A stretch of DNA of 64,000 nt from DASRDU01 sp035560235 (GCA_035560235.1 DATMAG010000012.1:51711-115710); one strand, 5' to 3'. Counted from the stretch's first letter, positions 50,301-60,117 are shown. Numbers and translations: made by a program. The notes: generated from the sequence alone by a model not told the origin.

Positions 50301-50531
50301 GAGCAGGTGGAGCCGGTATTCGGGATTGCCTGGTTCGGCGGCGACAGCCTGGGCAAACTCACGCGCGGCTTCGTCCCACTGCTGGGCGATTTCATATTTT
50401 TTGCCCTTGTCGAAATTCTTCTTGCCCTTGCCGCCGATGGGAATGCCCAGGGCGGTGCCGGGAAGCGAAAGGCAGATGATCAGAAGAATGGTGAGGATTC
50501 GATTGAACTGGATACTGCTATATTTGTTCAT
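47400..50531 (-). CDS. gspD: Type II secretion secretin with TPR start and cohesin end
   Basis: 1043 residues. A signal peptide (about 1-29) is followed by TPR-like helices (about 33-125). The N0/STN domain lies about 165-240 (Y-K-D-T-R-F-K-T-L-V-Q and V-S-L-N-L-Q-N). Another N domain and the secretin gate (about 430-625) follow, with K-V-P-I-S-L-G, V-G-L-V-I-K-V-T-P and I-P-V-I-G-M-V-P-I-L-G-R-F-F. Then comes a Pro/Gln/Ala/charged linker (about 640-905) with a coiled R-E-E-E-A-K-A-A-R-E-R. The last domain, about 910-1035, reads V-G-K-S-F-I-V-V-L-A-L-D-G, A-S-I-A-L-K-Y-D-P-A-M-L and ends A-Q-V-Q-I-G-G, which is a cohesin fold. It forms the outer-membrane pore. GAAGG is 7 nt before the ATG. 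Confidence 0.92.
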   Translation of the reverse strand: MNKYSSIQFNRILTILLIICLSLPGTALGIPIGGKGKKNFDKGKKYEIAQQWDEAAREFAQAVAAEPGNPEYRLHLLKSLQNAALMFMKRGDELLQQNDAAGAYNNYRQAASYDPTNELAKLKMERIIEQQKAAASGLEPVKINAAGNAMAGATVEMASKPQRPGELYQNVTYKDTRFKTLVQSIAGQLGLNVIMDETVKDSNVSLNLQNTTLPKALDNLLMMTKHTFEVIDRKTIFVYQDNPTNRQRYERLFFKTFYLGNANPEDVSRMVTQLLTGTAKQAITLKNQNALVVRASRADMQAIQYIINMLDKSRPEVVIDVEIYEVSQNNLTQIGNQLAATSTKITETIGKDKDGKDVTITRDSASLNNLGGVGIGKGIAGVLSSGIAPIGGATFSPVLGGLGTILGLPPSSLSLLQSKGNTVRLDGTQVHALDGETNETKIGKKVPISLGAQLPSYIGAPITAGTTTGTTGAVSGIGGLAGGLGGYPYGGLGYSSIQYQDVGLVIKVTPSISNDGTVQIKMDLTSSGVEQSATAEERLTPTITQRSLSTIARIPDGKTSVVAGVKQQSSGNTRTSIPVIGMVPILGRFFTAPRQESGNSDIIITVTPHIIRSAAINREDHLAHFIGTLGGGNNISIEAVVNQAQAEEEQERRMIAAEKRGQGEQFTPDQSSGSALLADTTAPQYNPQPKVEVVSGPIPNPSQEQVAGLTQPQRLNSGAPANALPTPTPAVANPTARKPVQNASAPPAQLNSNIISESGSSQNGSQPQPQPNTEDPQFAVPAPPETPVQPARLAPTRTPEALEKLRREEEAKAAREREEAAKNPDKIRAEEAKRKALEDEMIRQYMKEVPRAPKNVKPAAVQPAEKPKSQPGDQPAGKPEGAANEPANAPTEPGKPAAGVVELSMMPTTIKGQVGKSFIVVLALDGQASMTGASIALKYDPAMLQVKKVLDGGLLGKRPDITHQVDGGNLMISMQQAAGGPVKASGRLLIVEFTALSNGSTTIDVNPAETHLLMAGAPGAKISATPAQVQIGGEVASRLPNGQ

Positions 50532-50953
50532 GGTGACCTTCGCTTTTTGTTTAAGCTCGACGGAGCCTCAATGTCAGCGCACTGAATCCGGCGACTTCGG
50601 AAGTGCCGCTTCAGGGACGGGGCGCGCGTCGCCTGAAAGTGATGAGCTTTCAAATTGCAGACAATCGTTCTTACTGCTCACGATTATCTGAAGAACCCGC
50701 AATTTATCTGTCACGCGCTGATGAGTCCGGCAGTCCAGGCGACCGCAGAGGCTGACGGTGGGGTCATGGCTTGTCACATCTCAACTGCTGACTGAATCAA
50801 CGCTGCGAACGAACACAGGTTCCAAAAACAGTGGTTAGTGGTTAGTGGTCAGTGGTTAGTAGTTTGTTGCAGGTAATGCAGAACTGTAGTGATCGGGCTG
50901 TTCACTAACCACTAATCACTAACCACTAACCACTAACCACTAGCCACTCTTTC
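50532..50953. other. 422-nt gap between gspE and gspD with a heptad hairpin
   Basis: Nothing here codes for a protein. Its main content is the facing heptad arrays at 50829-50949. The rest (50532-50828) has no repeat or gene that I recognise; it should hold the gspD promoter or the operon readthrough region. Confidence 0.65.
50829..50949. repeat. Facing heptad arrays, CAGTGGTTAGTGG-type and (CACTAAC)x6
   Basis: Left array 50829-50861 (TGGTTAG/TGGTCAG units). Right array 50903-50949: CACTAAC, CACTAAT, CACTAAC x3, CACTAGC, CACTC. They are reverse complements in most positions, leaving a 41-nt loop. The right array ends 5 nt before the stop of gspE. Confidence 0.92.
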
Positions 50954-52642
<1,689 letters not shown>

Positions 52643-52647
52643 CCCGC

Positions 52648-53868
52648 TCAGCCTGACCCGGCCTTGCTGACCATCTGCAGCAGCGGCAGGTAGATTGCCA
52701 GCAGGATCGTCACCACGATGCCGCCCATCGTAATCAGAATTGCCGGTTCGATAAAGGTCGTCAGCTGGCCGAGCCTGACCTCGGTTTCAGCATCATAGAA
52801 GCCTGAAACTTCATCAAGCATTTCGCGCAGCGAACCGGAACGTTCGCCCACGCCCATCATATCAATCGCCAGTTCGGGAACCCATCCGGCGGCAGCCAGA
52901 CTTTCCGTGTACGGCTTGCCTTCGCGGATCTTCGCCAGGGCCGGTTCGGTCGAACGCAGCAGCTCACGATTGGTGATTGACTGCAGCGCGATCTGAAAGC
53001 CTTCGACCAGCGTGATGCCGCCGGCAAGCAGCGTCGAAAGACTGCGCGAAAACTGTGCGGTCGTCATCTGCCGCACCAGTTCACCGATGATCGGGAGCTT
53101 CAGCACCAGCCGGTCAACCGTGCGCCGCCCGTTCTCAGTGCGCCACCACGAGTAGAAAAGAAAACCGGCGACGAGCAGCGCCGGAGCCAGCCACCAGATA
53201 TTTGTCTGAACGGCATTTGAAACGCCGACCACGACGACCGTAATCAGCGGCAGCTGCGAGCCGACATTTTCATAGATTGTCGAAAATCTCGGAATGACGA
53301 ACGTGGTCAGAACGGTGATCAGGATGGCTGAGGCGCACAGCAGAATGATCGGATAGGTCAGCGCGCCGCGAATCTTGCGTTTGAGCGCGACCATCGCTTT
53401 CGTGTAGGCGACGTAGCGGCGCAGCACTTCGTCAAGGCTGCCCGACCGCTCGCCGGCCAGAATCGAGGCGCAGTAAATTTTTGGAAAGGCTTCGCCCTGA
53501 GCTTCAAAGGCTTCAGAAAGCGCGCTGCCGTTTTTGATGCGCGCCTCGACATCGCCGAGGACTTCGCGCATCTGCGCGTTGGGCGAACGCTGCCGCAGCA
53601 GCTGAATGGATTGCAGCACCGGCAGTCCGGCGTGCAGCAGGGCGGCGAGCTGCTGATTGAAGAGCAGGAAGTCGTCAATTCTGACTTTTACCCGGCGACC
53701 GGACGAACGCAGTCGCACTCCGGCAGCAAAGCCGGTCGCTTCGACGGCAAAGATCCGGTACCCTTCGTTCACCAGCCGCTGGCGCAGTTCATCTTCGGTC
53801 AGACCTTCCAGCGTGCGCGTGACGATTTCGCCTGCGGGCGTTCCCAGTCTGCAAATAAATTCGGCCAT
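52648..53868 (-). CDS. gspF: Type II secretion inner-membrane protein (GspF/PilC)
   Basis: 406 residues. Two T2SSF domains (about 65-195 and 270-390), each with a helix motif: V-L-R-R-Y-V-A-Y-T-K in the first and F-Y-D-A-E-T-E-V-R-L in the second. Three hydrophobic helices (about 168-190, 215-240, 370-395) match PilC. G-E-R-S-G-S-L, present twice (near 138 and 340), is the family signature. It is the platform on which gspE acts, and its place as the first gene of this minus-strand run is usual. Confidence 0.93.
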   Translation of the reverse strand: MAEFICRLGTPAGEIVTRTLEGLTEDELRQRLVNEGYRIFAVEATGFAAGVRLRSSGRRVKVRIDDFLLFNQQLAALLHAGLPVLQSIQLLRQRSPNAQMREVLGDVEARIKNGSALSEAFEAQGEAFPKIYCASILAGERSGSLDEVLRRYVAYTKAMVALKRKIRGALTYPIILLCASAILITVLTTFVIPRFSTIYENVGSQLPLITVVVVGVSNAVQTNIWWLAPALLVAGFLFYSWWRTENGRRTVDRLVLKLPIIGELVRQMTTAQFSRSLSTLLAGGITLVEGFQIALQSITNRELLRSTEPALAKIREGKPYTESLAAAGWVPELAIDMMGVGERSGSLREMLDEVSGFYDAETEVRLGQLTTFIEPAILITMGGIVVTILLAIYLPLLQMVSKAGSG

Positions 53869-54477
53869 TACTCAGAAACGTTCCTTACGATTGCCTGTCA
53901 CAACGTGACTTTTCCCCAGACGGGGCGGATCATCTGATCTGCTGAATGCGGGGGTTGTTCGGCTGGCGTTCCGAATCCTGTGGGGAAGACCATCGGGATG
54001 AGGAGTTCCCCGGAAAGGCCTGTGCACTATACCACAGGGATTTAATCGGAAGCCAGCTTATTTGCCAATCTGACTGACTGCCGGGCGCGGACTTGCAGAC
54101 TGCCTGATCGGGGACGGGTTGGGTCGCTTTGGGCAAAGTGCGAAAGGCCCGATCAACAATCTGAAATCTGCTCCTGGCAGGTAAGACACTTCACCCATTC
54201 TGGAACCGCTCACTTACACGCTCCGGCGGGGCGGATGTTTCAAAAAGAATTGAGAAAAATTCGCCGCCTGCGCGCTTCCCAACCTGCCGAGTTAGTGCTG
54301 GCACCAGGCTCTTTGTCGTGTTACTCTTACGCCGCTCAGCGCAGTGTCCGCCGGGCTGTCTGAGTCTCACGGAAAGGCAATCCTTTGAGCGGCAGAAATC
54401 CAGTGAACCGGGCAGTCGGGCCGCAGCAGACCTGCCGGTTCCCGAACGCCCCTTAATTTCGCTCGTCTTTAATTGTC
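53869..54477. other. 609-nt divergent intergenic region without a gene
   Basis: It lies between the gspF start (-) and the FHA gene start (+), so it must hold two promoters. No frame longer than about 70 codons is credible. I saw no inverted repeat, heptad array or transcription-factor palindrome. It is the longest gap in the window. Confidence 0.7.
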
Positions 54478-55200
54478 ATGCCAGCCAGCAAAGGCCGCAT
54501 CACAGTCAGCGCCCCTGAAAGCGAACTTTCGCTGACCTTTGTGGATGGGGAATGCGCAGGCCGCAGCAATGTGGTGCTGAGTCGGCAGGCTCTGCTGGTC
54601 GGGCGCGGAGAGGACTGCGATGTCGTCCTCGATGGCGAAACGGTCTCGCGGCATCATTGCACCATCAGCCGCCAGGGCAGTTCGTTCGTCATTCAGGACA
54701 GCAGCCGGAATGGAACCTTCGTCAACGGCGAGCGGGTCGGGCAGGCGCAGTTGAAGCACGGTGATCAGATCCGGGTCGGACGCAATGTGATGATGGTCAC
54801 TCTGATTTCAGCCTCGGCGACCGGCGGGCTGACCGGACGCGGCACGACCCCGCTGGAAACCTCGGGTTCCATCAATCTGCCGCACATCGTGGTCAAGGGG
54901 CTGGAGGAAGGCGTCACACAGCCTTTCAGTGATTCGTCGGTGACCATCGGGCGCCGCGCGGATTGTCACGTGCCGCTCGACGCTGATAATGTGTCCCGCA
55001 CGCATGCCACCATCAGTCGGCGTGAGGATGATTATTTCGTCACTGATCTGGGCAGCAGCAATGGAACTTATCTGAACGATCAGCGCATCGAGTCGGCGCA
55101 ACTGAAGGACGGAGACCGCATTCGGATCGGGAATTACACGCTCACCGTTGTCCTGCGCGGGCAGGATTGCATCCTGAACTTCAAAAAGAACACGAAATGA
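54478..55200 (+). CDS. Tandem FHA-domain protein
   Basis: 240 residues with two FHA domains. Each has the L-x-G-R-x5 pattern: V-G-R-G-E-D-C-D-V-V-L-D, then S-R-H-H-C-T-I-S-R, S-S-F-V and S-R-N-G-T-F-V-N in the first (about 42-95); I-G-R-R-A-D-C-H-V-P-L, S-R-T-H-A-T-I-S-R and S-S-N-G-T-Y-L-N in the second (about 158-205). FHA domains bind phosphothreonine peptides. With the kinase gene 27 nt downstream, this is probably its substrate-binding partner. No membrane segment. The start has no clear ribosome site. Confidence 0.9.
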   Translation: MPASKGRITVSAPESELSLTFVDGECAGRSNVVLSRQALLVGRGEDCDVVLDGETVSRHHCTISRQGSSFVIQDSSRNGTFVNGERVGQAQLKHGDQIRVGRNVMMVTLISASATGGLTGRGTTPLETSGSINLPHIVVKGLEEGVTQPFSDSSVTIGRRADCHVPLDADNVSRTHATISRREDDYFVTDLGSSNGTYLNDQRIESAQLKDGDRIRIGNYTLTVVLRGQDCILNFKKNTK

Positions 55201-55226
55201 GTCCGGAGTTCTGAGTCAAAATATTT

Positions 55227-57161
55227 ATGCTTGGACGCACGATTGGAAATTACGAGGTCATCAGCCGGTTCGGTGAAGGCGGAATGGGTGAACTCTACCT
55301 CGGACGCCACACGCGGCTGGCCCGTGAAGTCATCATCAAAACCATCCGCACCGAAGAATTCAGCCCGAAGCAGATCGAACACCTCCGCGTCCGCCTCGAA
55401 CGCGAAGCCTTCATTCAGTCGCAGCTCGACAATTCACACATCGTTCGCGTTTATGACTTCATCGCCACCGAAGATGCGACCTGCATGGTGATGGAGTATG
55501 TCAAGGGCCGCGACCTGCGCAAGATGATCATCGAGGAGACCGGCCCGATTCCGGCTGACCGCGCGGTGAAACTCTTCCGGCAGGTGCTTGAAGCGATTGA
55601 TTACGCGCACAACTTCACCTACGCCGATCAGAACGGCCAGAAATATGTCGGAATCATTCACCGCGACCTCAAGCCCGCAAACATTCTCGTGACGCCTGAG
55701 GATCTGGTGAAAGTCACCGACTTCGGCATCGTCAAGGTGCGCGGGGCCACGGGCGGCACGCAGCTTGGCTTCAATCCCGGCACGCCGGAATACATGAGTC
55801 CTGAACAGGCGCGCGGGCGCGAACTCGATCAGCGCTCAGACATCTATTCGCTCGGTGTTGTGTTCTATGAAATGCTCACGGGTCGCGTCCCGTTTGAAGA
55901 TGATCTCAATGCAACTTCGGATTACGAAGTGCGGCGCGGCCACATCGAACTGCCCGTTCCGCGCCCATCGGAAGTTTATCCGGGCGTCTCGCTCGAACTG
56001 GAAAAGATCGTGCTCAAGGCGCTTGAAAAGGATCCCGATGATCGCTTTCAGACGGCGAAGGAGTTTCTCCTCGCCGTCGAAGCCTTTGAACGCACCGGCA
56101 GAGCCGCCTGGCAGACCGCGCCCGTCACCGGCGACCGCCGCACTGTCCTGCAGCCGGGTCGCACCTCGCGGCCCGCGGGCGCTGCTCCGGCAATTCCGAC
56201 TGCGGGCACTGCGGGGAGCGTGGTCGCTGCGCCGACCGTGGCCCGGCCCGCAAATGTCACGACCGCGAATAATCAGCAGGCCCGGGCCGTCAGTCAGCCC
56301 GGCGAGACCGGCACTGAAGTCACAACGATTGCCGCGCCGGTAAAATCGAAGATGCCGCTTCTTATCGGCGTGGCTGCAGTGGCGCTGCTTGCGGCCTCCT
56401 TCGGCGTTTACAAGATGGTTTCGAGCGGTCCGGCGGTCACGACGAGTGGCGGAACCGGGACGGGTGGCGAAACTGTCCCGACGATGATTCCGGGCATGAT
56501 TCTGATTCCCGGCGGTGAATTTCAGATGGGGCGCGACGGCGGCAATCCCTACGAAGGCCCGGCGCACAAGGTCACGGTCAAACCTTTCTTCATCGACAAG
56601 ACCGAAGTCACCAACGAGCAGTACGCCGAATTCGTGCGCCAGACGCGCCGTCAGCCGCCGAGCCACTGGACCGGCGGCAGCTTCCCGCCCGGCGAAGCCA
56701 ACTTTCCCGTCGTCAATGTCAGCTGGAACGATGCGAACGATTATGCGCAGTGGGCGGGCAAGCGGCTGCCAACTGAAGAGGAATGGGAATTCGCTGCGCG
56801 TGGCCGCGACGGGCGGCTTTATCCCTACGGCAACGAGTGGAAACCCAAATACTCGAACGCGGCTGAAGACGGCTACCGCAAGGCGCGCGCCGTCGGCAGC
56901 TACCCTGAAGGTGCCAGCCCGTTCGGCGTGATGGATATGGCTGGCAACGTCGCTGAGTGGACGGCATCTGATTACCGGCCTTATCCTGGCAGCAAGGCCA
57001 AACCGGAAGACGGATTCAAGGTTATGCGCGGCGGAGCTTTCAATACCAAGGCAATTCAGCAGACGGCGACCGACCGTTTTTACGATGCGCCGACCAGAAC
57101 CTTCGATTATGTCGGCTTCCGCTGCGCCAAAGATGTCAATGAACCGGTCAAGGGACAATGA
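55227..57161 (+). CDS. Ser/Thr kinase with membrane helix and FGE-sulfatase-like domain
   Basis: 644 residues. Kinase domain 1 to about 280: F-G-E-G-G-M-G (15-21), Lys38, H145-R-D147-L-K-P-A-N, D165-F-G and A-P-E-like S-P-E at 191-193. Pro/Ala linker about 300-370, membrane helix 376-395, then FGE-sulfatase domain (about 421-640) with I-P-G-G-E-F-Q-M-G, N-E-Q-Y-A-E-F, W-A-G-K-R-L-P-T-E-E-E-W-E-F and M-R-G-G-A-F. The two Cys of true formylglycine enzymes are absent (R-G-G-A-F-N-T-K in place of the C-rich loop), so it is a binding or sensing domain, not a maturase. This type of kinase recalls Pkn1 of chlamydiae. Its stop overlaps the PEGA gene by ATGA. Confidence 0.93.
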   Translation: MLGRTIGNYEVISRFGEGGMGELYLGRHTRLAREVIIKTIRTEEFSPKQIEHLRVRLEREAFIQSQLDNSHIVRVYDFIATEDATCMVMEYVKGRDLRKMIIEETGPIPADRAVKLFRQVLEAIDYAHNFTYADQNGQKYVGIIHRDLKPANILVTPEDLVKVTDFGIVKVRGATGGTQLGFNPGTPEYMSPEQARGRELDQRSDIYSLGVVFYEMLTGRVPFEDDLNATSDYEVRRGHIELPVPRPSEVYPGVSLELEKIVLKALEKDPDDRFQTAKEFLLAVEAFERTGRAAWQTAPVTGDRRTVLQPGRTSRPAGAAPAIPTAGTAGSVVAAPTVARPANVTTANNQQARAVSQPGETGTEVTTIAAPVKSKMPLLIGVAAVALLAASFGVYKMVSSGPAVTTSGGTGTGGETVPTMIPGMILIPGGEFQMGRDGGNPYEGPAHKVTVKPFFIDKTEVTNEQYAEFVRQTRRQPPSHWTGGSFPPGEANFPVVNVSWNDANDYAQWAGKRLPTEEEWEFAARGRDGRLYPYGNEWKPKYSNAAEDGYRKARAVGSYPEGASPFGVMDMAGNVAEWTASDYRPYPGSKAKPEDGFKVMRGGAFNTKAIQQTATDRFYDAPTRTFDYVGFRCAKDVNEPVKGQ

Positions 57162-58621
57162 AAGCTGTAAAGTTCTCACTGACACTGCTCATCCTGCTGA
57201 GCGCCTCATCTGCTGCGCGCGCGCAGCGTTCCTACACGACGGTCGAAGGGCCGACGGTTGAGAAGGCCCGCGCCCGCGCCGCGAGCGAACGCATCGTCAT
57301 CAAAACCGTAACGAGGCAGCCGACCGAAGGAGTCCTCGCCGTCGTCCTCGATCCGATCATCTCCGGCGAAGTCGTCGTCGAAAATGCCGCCGGCAAGGTC
57401 ATCGCCCGGGCCGAAGCCGACAAGGAGAGCGGTCAGGCCGAATTCACGCTCAAACGCGGCGTCGCTTATCGCGTCAAAGCCAGCGCGCCCGGTTACACGA
57501 GCGCCACCGGCAAGACTGCTGCGCCGCTTGGCGCGACTGCGACTGTAAGATTGAAACTGACCGCGCAGTTTGCCGCGCTCAGACTCGTTAACCTGCCTGA
57601 AGCCGCTCAGGTGCTGATTGACGATCAGTTGAAGGCGACGGCTGACAAGACGGGTAAGGTGACGATTGCCGACCTCGCGCCGGGCAGGCATAAGCTGACA
57701 ATTCGCCATCCCGATTACGACGAATTCAACAACGAACTCGGCACGGTCGCTGCCGGTGATCTGCTCTCCTATCCGTCGCTGCCGCTCGTCAAGGTGGCGC
57801 GGCTGACGGTGCAGTCTCAGCCCGGCGCGCTGGTGATGATTGACGGCGCGCTCAAGGGCAAGGTCGAAGCCGACGGCAGGGTCAGCATCAAGTACGAACT
57901 CGACAAGGCTGCCGAACACACGATCTCGGTCGCGCTGCTCGGGTTTCAGGACTGGGCGAGCCGCGAAATGATTACGCCCGGCGCCAGGACGATCACGGCG
58001 AAACTGGAACCGGTCGTGACTTCAGCCGGAGTGTCAGATGCCTTCGATGATTTATCGCTCTGGAATGCGCCTGCCGTCTGGAAAGTCGTGCCGGTGAAGA
58101 TGCCCAACGGCAGAGACAATCGCAAGCTGCAGGTCAGCGGTGATGAGCTTGGCGTGCCGAAGGGGACGATCTACCGCGATTTCGATGCGCTCTTTGAAAT
58201 TCGTCTGAACGACGGCAAGGGTGCGTCGTGGGCGGTCAAGGCCGACAAGGCAGGCAGGAGCTATTATCTGTTTCATCTGGCCGGGCCGAAATCGGACACG
58301 CCGAAAAAATTCTACACTTACCTGGTCAAAGACGGTCAGATGACTCAGGTCAGCACGCCGATTCCGGTGATTGCCGATCTCAATCAGAAGGACAGTTACA
58401 CGATTGAACTGCAGGTGCGCGGCTATCGCATGCAGCACTGGATCACTTCCAACTCGACGGGCGAGAAGGTTGACCTCGGCATCTACACCGACATCAGCGA
58501 CACGAAGAACAATTATCTGTACGGCAACTTCGGCTTTCGTTCACTCAGGGGCGAGACTTTCACCGTGGATGAATTCACGCTCCAGCCGACGAAGGAGAAC
58601 GAGAAGGTTGAAGGGCAATAA
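57158..58621 (+). CDS. Exported PEGA-domain protein
   Basis: 487 residues. Signal peptide (L-T-L-L-I-L-L-S-A-S-S-A-A-R-A-Q, about 7-22). From about 130 it has PEGA-type repeats (A-Q-V-L-I-D-D-Q-L-K-A-T-A-D, P-G-R-H-K-L-T-I-R, then P-G-A-L-V-M-I-D-G-A-L-K-G and V-S-I-K-Y-E-L). The last 180 residues (W-K-V-V-P-V-K, R-S-Y-Y-L-F-H, N-Y-L-Y-G-N-F-G-F) form a beta-jelly-roll-like domain. PEGA proteins often accompany Ser/Thr kinases, and this gene overlaps the kinase stop (ATGA). It is likely an outer-face partner of the kinase. Confidence 0.85.
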   Translation: MKAVKFSLTLLILLSASSAARAQRSYTTVEGPTVEKARARAASERIVIKTVTRQPTEGVLAVVLDPIISGEVVVENAAGKVIARAEADKESGQAEFTLKRGVAYRVKASAPGYTSATGKTAAPLGATATVRLKLTAQFAALRLVNLPEAAQVLIDDQLKATADKTGKVTIADLAPGRHKLTIRHPDYDEFNNELGTVAAGDLLSYPSLPLVKVARLTVQSQPGALVMIDGALKGKVEADGRVSIKYELDKAAEHTISVALLGFQDWASREMITPGARTITAKLEPVVTSAGVSDAFDDLSLWNAPAVWKVVPVKMPNGRDNRKLQVSGDELGVPKGTIYRDFDALFEIRLNDGKGASWAVKADKAGRSYYLFHLAGPKSDTPKKFYTYLVKDGQMTQVSTPIPVIADLNQKDSYTIELQVRGYRMQHWITSNSTGEKVDLGIYTDISDTKNNYLYGNFGFRSLRGETFTVDEFTLQPTKENEKVEGQ

Positions 58622-58662
58622 TGAAGAAACCCTGCTGCTGACTTCACCGTACAGACCCACCG

Positions 58663-60063
58663 ATGGCAAAAAAGACCCGCTCCAAAAAACTCGTCAGTAA
58701 TCAGGGCCGGGGCACTCCGCTCAATGCGGGCGGAGGCGCTGTGGCCGACTGGTTTCGTCAGGACATTTCGCGCCGCACCGCCTCGCAGCGCATCGGCAAA
58801 GGTCTGGCCTGGACCGCCGCGCTCGGCGCTGCCGGAGTGACTGTCTACAAACTCGCGAGCAGCGGCGACACCGAGGTAGACAAGGATTCGCTTGAGTTAC
58901 AGAAGCAGGAAGGCTGGAACGTCGGCTCGACCGACAAACAGCTTGCCTGGTCAGTGCCCGGCGCGGTTCCGGCTGACAGTCAGGGCAATACGAACTGGAA
59001 CACATACCTCGATCCGAACCGCCTGATCGCCGCTTATCAGCCCGCGAGTTCGCAGTGGCAGCCGTTCTTTGTGCCGACGCTGATGCAGAGCCTCGCGCAG
59101 CCTTCGCTGCGTTCGCAGATGAAGCTGTTTCTGACGCCCGAAATGTCCGGGACGCGCGAACGCGCCGCCGGATTGCGCGAGCTGATTTCGCAGGCTGAGA
59201 ACGCCTCGCAGACGCTGATTGTCGCTGATCTCGACGGCCCGGCTTCAGTCGCGCTCGGCTCGGCGCTGGCCGACACCGTGCAACTCGTTCCGCAGTTCGA
59301 CAACTGGCCGCACCCGCTCGGCGTCGTGCGTTCGCACGAGACGCTGGCCGCGCTCGCCTATTACGCCGCTGAAGTCGAACAGAAAAAAGCGAAGCTCAAA
59401 GACCAGGCTCCGGCGATGATCCTGCTCGATCATCAGCGCCTGAGCGATTACAGGGATGCCGACAATCAGTTCGATAATCGCTGGCTGGCCAAACTGCCGC
59501 CGCCCGATCAGCTCAGACAGCGCGGCGTGTCGAGTCTGATTTACCTCGTGCGCGACGAAACTCAGAAAGAGGAACTCGACGATCTCAATGATGATTTCGT
59601 CGCGTATGAAAAGAACGGGATCAATGTGCGGATGCTGCGCCTCTCTGAATTCAAGCCTTATGAACAGGAAGTCACAGTCGCGCAGCCTTCGGGGACGCCG
59701 ACAGTGATCCGCGAGCGGCACTATTATTACGGCGGCTCGCCGCTCTCGCACTGGTGGTTTTACAATCATTACTACTATCGTCCGTATCCGACCGTTTACG
59801 TTTACAGCGGAGGGCGCAGCGTTCCACTCGCGCGTCCGTCAGCGCCGCCGCCACCGCCGCCGGTTTCATATCGTCCCGTTTCGCGTCCGACCATCTTTGC
59901 CGCAACGCGCGTGGGCGGCAACGCGAGCGGCGTCGGCAGAACCCGGCCAAGCGGTTTTGGTCGCACGACCGTGCGCGTCGGCAGCAATGGCCGCGTCACC
60001 GGCACGCGCTCCGGTCGCTCAGGTTCATATGGGCGCAGCGGCGGAAGCTGGTTCGGCGGCTGA
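58663..60063 (+). CDS. Protein of unknown function with R-R-rich start and Gly/Ser/Arg tail
   Basis: 466 residues. Residues 1-35 are basic and include I-S-R-R-T-A-S, followed by the hydrophobic A-W-T-A-A-L-G-A-A-G-V-T-V-Y (about 48-61). It could be a Tat-type signal or a single anchor. A mixed alpha/beta core (about 65-340) has D-L-D-G-P-A-S-V-A-L-G and A-M-I-L-L-D-H-Q-R-L-S-D-Y. A Tyr-rich motif (Y-Y-Y-G-G...Y-N-H-Y-Y-Y-R-P-Y-P) at about 350-385 is followed by a tail rich in Pro, Gly, Ser, Arg. I do not recognise the fold or function. It lies 42 nt after the PEGA gene. Confidence 0.8.
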   Translation: MAKKTRSKKLVSNQGRGTPLNAGGGAVADWFRQDISRRTASQRIGKGLAWTAALGAAGVTVYKLASSGDTEVDKDSLELQKQEGWNVGSTDKQLAWSVPGAVPADSQGNTNWNTYLDPNRLIAAYQPASSQWQPFFVPTLMQSLAQPSLRSQMKLFLTPEMSGTRERAAGLRELISQAENASQTLIVADLDGPASVALGSALADTVQLVPQFDNWPHPLGVVRSHETLAALAYYAAEVEQKKAKLKDQAPAMILLDHQRLSDYRDADNQFDNRWLAKLPPPDQLRQRGVSSLIYLVRDETQKEELDDLNDDFVAYEKNGINVRMLRLSEFKPYEQEVTVAQPSGTPTVIRERHYYYGGSPLSHWWFYNHYYYRPYPTVYVYSGGRSVPLARPSAPPPPPPVSYRPVSRPTIFAATRVGGNASGVGRTRPSGFGRTTVRVGSNGRVTGTRSGRSGSYGRSGGSWFGG

Positions 60064-60067
60064 TTGA

Positions 60068-60102
60068 ATTTCAAATTTCAGATCTCAGATTTCAGATCTC
60101 AA
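60068..60102. repeat. Heptad array ATTTCAG/ATCTCAG/ATCTCAA, five units, before a start codon
   Basis: ATTTCAA, ATTTCAG, ATCTCAG, ATTTCAG, ATCTCAA occupy 60068-60102. The ATG that follows is 16 nt away. The family differs from the 16175 array by one base per unit (TTTCAG against TTTGAG). Confidence 0.92.
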
Positions 60103-60117
60103 ATCCCCAGGCACCCG

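Noticed and set aside
7383..50949. The repeat arrays as CRISPR
   Set aside because: Units are only 7 (or 9) bases in direct contact, without spacers, and most form inverted pairs. No cas gene is present.
54295..54320. A sigma-54 type promoter (TGGCAC near 54299) before the FHA gene
   Set aside because: The second half (TTGCA at the right distance) does not match; bases after TGGCAC are CAGGCTCTTTG.
55836..57185. A long minus-strand frame opposite the kinase gene
   Set aside because: It is the mirror of a high-GC, well-conserved plus-strand gene with clear kinase motifs; its translation shows Arg/His-rich, low-hydrophobic sequence and no start site.
60064..60117. TTG start 54 nt upstream of the DUF1517-like gene
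   Set aside because: Its codons are repeat units (F-K-F-Q-I-S-D-F-R), and the ATG at 60118 gives a normal membrane anchor.
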